Assembly (NCBI RefSeq): GCF_023078495.1
Contig: NZ_CP095742.1
Location: 1,302,001-1,366,000 of the forward strand
DNA: 64,000 nucleotides
Source: Luteibacter aegosomatissinici
GTDB lineage: Bacteria; Pseudomonadota; Gammaproteobacteria; Xanthomonadales; Rhodanobacteraceae
Direction: 5' to 3'
The position numbers and the translations under genes were made by a program. Positions 58,307 through 64,000 of this stretch are shown piece after piece; within the stretch, counting starts at the first letter, position 1; the number at the start of each line of letters is the position of its first letter. The notes under the pieces are model-generated. The model worked only from the letters and a program-made list of their open reading frames with translations, had not been told where the DNA came from and ran no database searches.

Positions 58307-59008
58307 TCAGGGCATTTCGATCCAACGGCCATGGCGGCGCACTTCCAGCGGGTGGAAGCGGCGCTTGTAATCCATCTTCGGGTGGCCCGCGATCCAGAAA
58401 CCCAGATACACGTAGGGGATGCCGCGGCGGCGCGCCAGCTCCACCTGCTGCAGGATGCCCCAGGTGCCGAGGCCACGCTCCATCTCATCGGGATCGTAGA
58501 AGGTGTACACGGCGGAGACACCGGCAAGCGCCACATCGGTGACAGCGACACCGAGCAGGCGCTCACCCTTGCGGAACTCCAGGAACAGGGTGGGGCTCCA
58601 GGGTGCCGCCAGGAAGCGCTGGAAATCGTCCGCATCGGCCGCATCCATGCCGCCGCCGCTGTGCCTGGCGTGCAGGTACCGCTCGTACAGTGCGTGGCGC
58701 TCGTGGGTGAACCCCGGCGCGGCCTCCACCACGGTGAGGTCGGCATTGCGCGCCAGGCAGCGGCGTTGGCTTCGGTCGGGTTTGAAACGGTCGGCATCCA
58801 CCCGGCACGGCACGCAGGCCTGGCATGCGGCGCACTGCGGCAGGTACAGGTGGCCGCCGGCGCGGCGGAAGCCCTTGGCCAGCGCCGGGCCGTAAAGCTT
58901 ATCGAGGTTGGGTGCGCCCGGATCGACCACGAGGTTCTGCGCCGTCCTCTCGGCGAAGTAGCCGCAGGCGTGCGGCAGGGTCTGGAACAGGCGGACACGG
59001 TCGGTCAT
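58307..59008 (-). CDS. bpt: Aspartate/glutamate leucyltransferase
   Basis: 233 residues. FQTLPHACGYFAERTAQNLVVDP, then the cysteine set LYLPQCAACQACVPCRVDADRFKPDRSQRR, VAVTDVALAGVSAVYTFYDPDE and YLGFWIAGHPKMDYKRRFHPLE are hallmarks of the Bpt/ATE family. It adds Leu from Leu-tRNA to N-terminal Asp/Glu, marking proteins for ClpSAP (N-end rule). Confidence 0.95.
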   Translation of the reverse strand: MTDRVRLFQTLPHACGYFAERTAQNLVVDPGAPNLDKLYGPALAKGFRRAGGHLYLPQCAACQACVPCRVDADRFKPDRSQRRCLARNADLTVVEAAPGFTHERHALYERYLHARHSGGGMDAADADDFQRFLAAPWSPTLFLEFRKGERLLGVAVTDVALAGVSAVYTFYDPDEMERGLGTWGILQQVELARRRGIPYVYLGFWIAGHPKMDYKRRFHPLEVRRHGRWIEMP

Positions 59009-59052
59009 GGCGTCATGTTATAGCTCGCCTGCCGGGTCCGCGTCCGCGTGGA

Positions 59053-60630
59053 TCACTTCCCCGGTGAACTATCCAGCGATGCGCGCAAGGTTTCGAACTG
59101 CTGCTGGTAGTGCTTGCGCTCCATCATTTCGATCAGCACGCGCAGGCTGCGCGCCGAATCAAGGTGCTGGCGCGACCAGGGCCGGGAGCGGCCGCGCACC
59201 GTTTCCTGCCATGAGGCGAAGCTCTGCCGGGGCGACAGGCGGGCGCCGGGAATGTTTTCCAGCTTGGCCAGCGCCGGGTTGCCCGCCCAGCGCACGTTGC
59301 GTACCTGCTCGGCACGCATCCAGACGACGGCGTTGTGGGCATCGGCTTGCAGCGGCATGAAGATCACGCCGGCGGCGAGCGCCGTCACGGCCGGATCATC
59401 CAGCGCGGGGAACGCCTTGCTGATCTCGTCGGTATGCACCACGCCGGCGATGCCATCGGGGGAGCTGGCATGCTCGTGCGCGCCGATCGTGTCGCGGATG
59501 CGCAGCAGCGCCGCGGCATCGGGCAGGTTACCGTGGCGCATGACCCGGTCACCGGCAAACACGGCGATGCCATCGGCATCCACCACCTCGAGCAGCTCCG
59601 GTGCGAGCGATGCGAGCAGTTCCGCATCGATCCGTTCGCTCTCGTTGAACGCCGTGATGAGTTTTTCGCGGACGGTAAGCAGGGTGGATTCGACTTCGAT
59701 CTTGGCCAGCTCCTCGATCGCCGACACACGCGACGCGAACGCGCGCGCCACGGCATCGGCCACCTCGCGCATCTGGTGGTCGGCGAAGAACGGGCTGTAG
59801 TGGTGGCACGCGATTAGGCCCCACAAGCGGCCGCTGGTGATGATGGACGCAACCAGCGTGCCGGTGACCCCCATGTTGCCCAGGTACTCCAGGTGCACGG
59901 GCGACACGCTGCGCAGCGAGACGTCTGACAGGTCCGTTGCCTCGCCGGTTTGCGGATCGTGCGCGGGCGCGATGGGCGAGGGGACGTATTTGCAATCACT
60001 GATCTGGCGCACGCGGTTGCGCAGGTACAGCGCCCGCGCCTGCACGGGGATATCGGTCGAGGGGTAGTGCAGGCCGAGGTAGGCTTCGAGCTCGTCGTTG
60101 CGCGCTTCGCCCACGACCTCGCCATGCCAGTCGTGGTCAAAGCGATACACCATGACCCGGTCGTAGCCGAGCAGGTTGCGTACGGCCCGTGCGACGCGCT
60201 GCGAGGCACGCTCCACCGTCGCGTCGTTCTCCAGTTTGTGCGTGAGGTCGTAGGCAACGCGGATCGGATCGTCTTCGAAATACGCCTCGCGTGGCTCGAT
60301 CTCGATCAGCCATCGCGTGTCGTAGGCGTGCACGGAGGCGCGCCAGTTACCGCTGCGGTGGCCGCGCGGGAAACTCACGGGCGACCACGGTGTATGGGCG
60401 GGACGCTCGTCGTCATCAAACAGCTGCGAGGGCAGCGTCACCACATCGCGCAGCGGCGCATTGAGCAGCGCATCGAGATCCACGCCAAGCAAATCCACGG
60501 CGTTCTCGCTTGCCTGTAGCACGCGTTGCGAGGTGGCATCGACCACGAGGAGTACGCCGTGCGGTTGCACGGAGCCGGGGATGTGGATGGGTTCGCGGTC
60601 GCAAGCAGTGAGGTCGGGCAGGTCAGACAT
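59053..60630 (-). CDS. bphP: Bacteriophytochrome with photosensory core only (PAS-GAF-PHY, no kinase)
   Basis: 525 residues. The biliverdin-attachment Cys is C10 (MSDLPDLTACDREPIHIPGSVQPHG). PAS ~10-110; GAF ~130-310 with STDIPVQAR, the DIP motif, and His residues in IACHHYSPFF; PHY ~320-500 with the tongue motifs RWAGNP and SPRQSFASWQ. A helix (SARSLRVLIEMMERKHYQQQFETL) follows and the protein ends LDSSPGK. No histidine kinase, PAS9 or GGDEF/EAL domain is present, and the downstream sequence goes straight to bpt. It overlaps bphO by 8 bases. Confidence 0.93.
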   Translation of the reverse strand: MSDLPDLTACDREPIHIPGSVQPHGVLLVVDATSQRVLQASENAVDLLGVDLDALLNAPLRDVVTLPSQLFDDDERPAHTPWSPVSFPRGHRSGNWRASVHAYDTRWLIEIEPREAYFEDDPIRVAYDLTHKLENDATVERASQRVARAVRNLLGYDRVMVYRFDHDWHGEVVGEARNDELEAYLGLHYPSTDIPVQARALYLRNRVRQISDCKYVPSPIAPAHDPQTGEATDLSDVSLRSVSPVHLEYLGNMGVTGTLVASIITSGRLWGLIACHHYSPFFADHQMREVADAVARAFASRVSAIEELAKIEVESTLLTVREKLITAFNESERIDAELLASLAPELLEVVDADGIAVFAGDRVMRHGNLPDAAALLRIRDTIGAHEHASSPDGIAGVVHTDEISKAFPALDDPAVTALAAGVIFMPLQADAHNAVVWMRAEQVRNVRWAGNPALAKLENIPGARLSPRQSFASWQETVRGRSRPWSRQHLDSARSLRVLIEMMERKHYQQQFETLRASLDSSPGK

Positions 60631-61318
60631 GGTGGCCGGGATCCTGGAGCGTGCGTTGGAAGCGCGCGAACATACGCTGCGCGCCGGCGAGGGCAAGCTG
60701 TTGGCTGGCGGTATCGGGCAGCGCGCGGTCCAGTGCATCCTGGAACCGCCGCCAGCGGCCCGGGGCGTGTTCGCCCAGGCCGTAATAGTGATGGGGCCGC
60801 GCGGGAAAGCGCTGGCGAAGATGGCGCACGATCACCTGGCCGCCCAGGGCCGAGCCTTCGATGACATAAAGCTCGCCCCAGAACACAGCGACTACCTCGG
60901 CCGCCGCGTCATCCCCACCCCCCGCGTCCACACCGCACCCCCCTGTAGGAGCGCGCCCTGCGCGCGACATCTTTTCGCAGGGCGCCACAGGATCTGTGGC
61001 GGTTTCGGGACCTGTAATCGCGCCCAAGGTCGCTCCTGCAAGGACACCACCCGGTGCGGCGATGTCGTTGTCGAGGGCGGGGATGCGTGACTCGTAGGGC
61101 CACACCGTGGCAATCGCAGCGATAGCCGCCGCGCGTTCACCTTCCCACTCGCGGAACAACCGCCGCTGCGCCGCCAGCAGCTCCGCATAACCGGCGTCGT
61201 CCATCGCCCCCGACATCAGGGCTTGCATGCCCGCCGTGGCTTCGGCGGCGTCGTGGGCGGCGCGGGTGCGTTCGCGCAACAGGCGGTGGGCGGGAAGGTG
61301 GGCGGCGGCGCCGTCCAT
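60623..61318 (-). CDS. bphO: Heme oxygenase (biliverdin-producing) carrying an in-frame REPIN
   Basis: 231 residues. An N-terminal helix with the proximal His candidate (LLRERTRAAHDAAEATAGMQALM), AGYAELLAAQRRLFREWE, then, after the insert, VFWGELYVIEGSALGGQVIVRHL and GRWRRFQDALDRAL identify a bacterial heme oxygenase. It makes the biliverdin chromophore for the downstream phytochrome. Residues ~93-125 are translated from a REP-type repeat (60945-61039), in the variable loop before the conserved YVIEGSALGG helix; without it the protein would be ~200 residues, normal for the family. Activity is therefore uncertain. Confidence 0.85.
   Translation of the reverse strand: MDGAAAHLPAHRLLRERTRAAHDAAEATAGMQALMSGAMDDAGYAELLAAQRRLFREWEGERAAAIAAIATVWPYESRIPALDNDIAAPGGVLAGATLGAITGPETATDPVAPCEKMSRAGRAPTGGCGVDAGGGDDAAAEVVAVFWGELYVIEGSALGGQVIVRHLRQRFPARPHHYYGLGEHAPGRWRRFQDALDRALPDTASQQLALAGAQRMFARFQRTLQDPGHHV
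60945..61039. repeat. REPIN variant inside bphO
   Basis: Left arm GTAGGAGCGCGCCCTGCGCG, right arm GCGCCCAAGGTCGCTCCTGC. The inner part ACATCTTTTCG is shared with copies 3 and 4. Translated on the minus strand without a stop. Confidence 0.75.
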
Positions 61319-61711
61319 TCAGAGGACCTGGGTGGCCTTCAGTACCACCATGAGCATCACCCCGGCCACGATGGCAAGGATCATCAGGCGGTAGCGCGCG
61401 GCGGTGCGCTGCTGCGGTGGCCGGCGGTCGGGCGTGCGGTGCACGCGCAGTTCTTCCTGGAAGCGCACGACAGGGTCGATGCCGATGTCCTTCAGCAGGG
61501 CGCGGGCCTTGGTGAAGTCGTCGGCATGCTTGACCCACACCTGCGGCCAGCTATCGCGATCGTTGTGGCGCTCCGAATAGCTGAAGCGCTGGTACGTGGG
61601 CCGGTTCCACGTCGACCGGTTGGTCACCGTGGTTTCGATCGCGTGCTCGGTGAGCAACGCGACGACCCGGTCGATATTGTCCTGGCGGGGAGAGGTATAG
61701 ATCTGGCGCAT
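61319..61711 (-). CDS. Hypothetical protein with DUF2007-like domain and C-terminal membrane segment
   Basis: 130 residues. MRQIYTSPRQDNIDRVVALLTEHAIETTV resembles the DUF2007 (putative signal transducing) start, followed by W-P-Q-V-W-V and DDFTKARALLKDIGID. One membrane segment lies at ~108-127 (RLMILAIVAGVMLMVVLKA). Its TGA directly abuts the ATG of bphO, so it may be the first gene of a three-gene light-sensing operon. Function unknown. Confidence 0.75.
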   Translation of the reverse strand: MRQIYTSPRQDNIDRVVALLTEHAIETTVTNRSTWNRPTYQRFSYSERHNDRDSWPQVWVKHADDFTKARALLKDIGIDPVVRFQEELRVHRTPDRRPPQQRTAARYRLMILAIVAGVMLMVVLKATQVL

Positions 61712-61747
61712 GGCCCGATTCTACGGCATCCCCCCGCCATGGTGCCG

Positions 61748-63001
61748 CTAGGGCGAAACCAACGCGGCCTTCACATCCGCCAGGTGGCCATCGTTCGGCA
61801 GCGGGGCGATCCCGAGCAGATGGGCCAGCAGCGGGTAGACATCCACGTTCTGGAACGGCGGCACGCTGGCGCCGCGGGCGATCGCCGGGCCGTGGGCGAT
61901 AAACAGGGCGCGCATGCTCGGGTCCTGGTTGTCGTAACCGTGCTCACCGCGTGACATCGGGTCCTTGCGCTTCGCAAGGTCGGCGTGGCTGATGATCGAC
62001 CAGCCCACATCGGCCAGGCACAGGTAAGGCGGAACTCGCGGGTTGTGGCCGTAATCCAGGCGTGCCGGCAGGTCTTCCTTGCGGTAGCAATGCATGTGTT
62101 CGTGCGGGGCGAGCAGGCGGGCCACGGCGGCCGTTGCATCGTGGCCCTCGCGCGGGGCGAACGTCGCCATCACGCCGTACGACACGGTATCGAGCGCACC
62201 CAGGTCGGTCGCTTCATCGGAGAAGACGATATTGCCCTTGGGCACGTCGGCCATGCCGTGGTCGGACACCACCACGATGTTCATGCGGTCGTACAGGCCA
62301 CGTTGGCGCAGCTGCGCCACCAGGTAGGCCATGGCGTCATCCACCTCGCGCAACGCGGCATCGACTTCCGGCGAATCCGGGCCGTGCTCGTGGCCGGCAT
62401 GGTCCACCGCATCGAAGTAGAGGGTTTCGAACGCGGGCTTCGGGCCGGGCGCATCGATCCACGCAAGCAGCTGGTCCACGCGCGCCTTCGAGGTGAGCGA
62501 ATCGTCGAACGGGATCCAGTGATCCGGGCGCACGCCGTGGATCTCGGCCTCGGTGCCGGGCCAGAACATCGTCGCGGTGTGCAGGCCCTGCTTCTGCGCG
62601 GTGACCCAGATCGGCTCGGCTTCGGCCCACCAACGGCCATCGCTGGTCGCGGCACGGTTGCCCAGGCTGAACTTGCCCAGCGCGGGGTCGCGCATGGTGT
62701 TGTTCACGATGCCGTTGCGGTCCGGCACGCGACCGGTCACCAGCGTGTAGTGGTTGGGGAATGTGAGCGAGGGGAAGGACGGCAGCATGTAAGGCGCGTG
62801 TGCGCCGTCATCGGCCATGGCCTGCAGGGTAGGGGTCAGGTGGCGGTCCAGGTAATCGGCGCGGAAAGCGTCGATCGATACCAGCAGGACAGGGTGGGCA
62901 GGGGCCGTGGCCGGGCTCGCGGGGCGCGTGGCGCACCCGGCCAGGGCCACCAGCATCAGCGCCGTGAAGAGGCGCGGCAGGCGGGAAAACATGGCATTCA
63001 T
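61748..63001 (-). CDS. Ectonucleotide pyrophosphatase/phosphodiesterase-type alkaline phosphatase superfamily lipoprotein
   Basis: 417 residues. Lipobox LMLVALAGC. NPP-type catalytic core: LLVSIDAFRADYLDRHLTPTL with the metal Asp, the nucleophile Thr in PSFPSLTFPNHYTLVTGRVPDRNGIVNN, VDHAGHEHGPDS, VVVSDHGMADVP and GEHGYDNQDPSMRALFIAHGP. All metal ligands appear present. It probably hydrolyses nucleotide or phosphodiester substrates at the outer membrane. The start at 63001 lacks a clear binding site; 62992 is an alternative. Confidence 0.92.
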   Translation of the reverse strand: MNAMFSRLPRLFTALMLVALAGCATRPASPATAPAHPVLLVSIDAFRADYLDRHLTPTLQAMADDGAHAPYMLPSFPSLTFPNHYTLVTGRVPDRNGIVNNTMRDPALGKFSLGNRAATSDGRWWAEAEPIWVTAQKQGLHTATMFWPGTEAEIHGVRPDHWIPFDDSLTSKARVDQLLAWIDAPGPKPAFETLYFDAVDHAGHEHGPDSPEVDAALREVDDAMAYLVAQLRQRGLYDRMNIVVVSDHGMADVPKGNIVFSDEATDLGALDTVSYGVMATFAPREGHDATAAVARLLAPHEHMHCYRKEDLPARLDYGHNPRVPPYLCLADVGWSIISHADLAKRKDPMSRGEHGYDNQDPSMRALFIAHGPAIARGASVPPFQNVDVYPLLAHLLGIAPLPNDGHLADVKAALVSP

Positions 63002-63057
63002 GGGGGGAGGCTTAGGCTCTGGTTCTAACGACAATCCTTCCATGATGGACGAGTCAG

Positions 63058-63453
63058 ATGACCAACGCATCACGCAAGTTCATGCTCTTCCTGCTCGCGG
63101 CGCTTCCGCTGGCCGCCTTTGCCCAGGCCGCGACGCCACCGGCGCCGGCGGCCAAACCGGCGCCGCGGCCCAAGGTCTACACCCCGGTGGCGTCACCGAG
63201 CCAGCGGTGGCAGCAGCAGGCCAACCAGCAGCAACTCATCAACCGGCAGAACCAGAACGCCGTGCAGGAGCAACTGCGCCAGAACAACCTGAACCAGCAG
63301 CGCAACAGCGCCACCGACCCGGCCCTGCGCAACCAGCTCGATAACGCCGACCAGTCACAGCAGCAGCAATACCGCGCCCGCCAGGATGCAGCGGCCCGCC
63401 GGTACCAGGACAAGCAGGCCACCCAGCCCGCGAACGCCACCACCCGCCCGTAA
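63058..63453 (+). CDS. Small Gln/Asn-rich secreted protein
   Basis: 131 residues. Signal peptide MTNASRKFMLFLLAALPLAAFAQA, an Ala/Pro stretch, then a low-complexity helical region rich in Gln and Asn (RWQQQANQQQLINRQNQNAVQEQL) and a basic tail. No family recognised. Codon use matches its neighbours, so it looks like a resident gene. Confidence 0.65.
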   Translation: MTNASRKFMLFLLAALPLAAFAQAATPPAPAAKPAPRPKVYTPVASPSQRWQQQANQQQLINRQNQNAVQEQLRQNNLNQQRNSATDPALRNQLDNADQSQQQQYRARQDAAARRYQDKQATQPANATTRP

Positions 63454-63547
63454 CCCGCGTGTATTAACGTGCTGCGACGCAGATGGCCCCGTGGCGGCGG
63501 GCAGACCATAATCGGGAATTCGCTTCCACACCCCCACGGAGCCCCCG

Positions 63548-64000
63548 ATGTCGGCCTTCACGCGCATCGATACCACTCGCACCGTCCGCGCACCGCGCGG
63601 CGCTGAACTCACCTGCAAGAGCTGGCAGACCGAAGCGCCGTTCCGCATGCTGCAGAACAACCTTGACCCGGACGTCGCCGAAAACCCGGCCGAGCTCGTG
63701 GTCTACGGCGGCATTGGCCGCGCGGCGCGCAACTGGGAATGCTTCGACGCCATCCTGCGCAGCCTGCGTGAACTGCGCGATGACCAGACCCTGCTCGTGC
63801 AATCGGGCAAGCCGGTGGGCGTGTTCCCCTCGCACCCGGATGCACCGCGTGTGCTCATCGCCAATTCCAACCTCGTACCCGCGTGGGCGAACTGGGAGCA
63901 CTTCAACGAGCTCGACCGCAAGGGCCTGATGATGTACGGCCAGATGACCGCGGGCTCGTGGATCTACATTGGCTCGCAGGGCATCGTGCAGGGCACGTAC
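63548..64000 (+). CDS. hutU: Urocanate hydratase (3' end beyond window)
   Basis: The first 151 residues are visible; ATG with GGAG 6 bases upstream. [91 protein letters not shown] and [21 protein letters not shown] match HutU. It converts urocanate to imidazolonepropionate in histidine breakdown with tightly bound NAD. The remaining hut genes probably follow outside the window. Confidence 0.96.
   Translation, partial: MSAFTRIDTTRTVRAPRGAELTCKSWQTEAPFRMLQNNLDPDVAENPAELVVYGGIGRAARNWECFDAILRSLRELRDDQTLLVQSGKPVGVFPSHPDAPRVLIANSNLVPAWANWEHFNELDRKGLMMYGQMTAGSWIYIGSQGIVQGTY

Overview
The window is high-GC, gene-dense chromosomal DNA from a gammaproteobacterium. The best guess is a Xanthomonadales / Rhodanobacteraceae lineage (Luteibacter- or Dyella-like). 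The reasons are the gene content and order (accA - NYN gene - tilS - xseB - ispA; sigma factor - DUF3379-like - DUF3106; wrbA - DUF2069; bphO - bphP), tight ATGA-type gene overlaps, frequent GTG/TTG starts, and a family of short palindromic repeats beginning GTAGGAGC. This placement is inference; no rRNA or tRNA gene is present to confirm it.

Layout. 1-5.5 kb: the 3' part of a very large secreted polysaccharide-degrading protein (GH2 end, Ig-like and discoidin modules, DUF1566-like module, GH64 end). 5.7-12.9 kb: housekeeping genes (darP, DUF1653, pmbA, DUF4870, ispA, xseB, tilS, NYN-LOTUS protein, accA). 13.1-19.8 kb: four small secreted beta-sandwich-like proteins flanking dnaE on the opposite strand. 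19.8-25.3 kb: NUDIX, 5'-3' exonuclease, nitroreductase, a sigma factor operon, sufT. 25.5-31.3 kb: an accessory segment with a secreted M4 metalloprotease, a 2.3-kb interrupted palindrome holding an IS110-family element and a 43-residue peptide gene, and a secreted S8 protease. 31.3-38.1 kb: asparaginase-like, AidB-like, wrbA, YihY, a thioredoxin-like protein, acylphosphatase, and a SCO / PCu(A)C copper pair. 38.07-39.31 kb: an intact IS3-family element inside a REPIN. 39.4-54.9 kb: SPFH/RHH operon, transglutaminase, purT, a TPR-like membrane protein, PBP1B, hemE, aroK-aroB, glycerate-kinase-like protein, pdxH, YjbQ. 55.1-64 kb: a MASE1-type two-component system, cobalamin-binding-like protein, bpt, a bacteriophytochrome with its heme oxygenase, an ectophosphatase, and the start of hutU.

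Themes. (1) Secreted hydrolases and small exported proteins suggest a life on complex biomass. (2) GTAGGAGC...GCTCCTAC repeats (REPINs, i.e. paired inverted REPs) recur: at two loci they abut convergent genes and supply the stop codons of both neighbours, one is split by the IS3 element with a clean 3-bp duplication, and one lies in frame inside the heme oxygenase gene. (3) The phytochrome has a complete photosensory core but no visible output domain. No CRISPR array, prophage, tRNA or rRNA gene was recognised.
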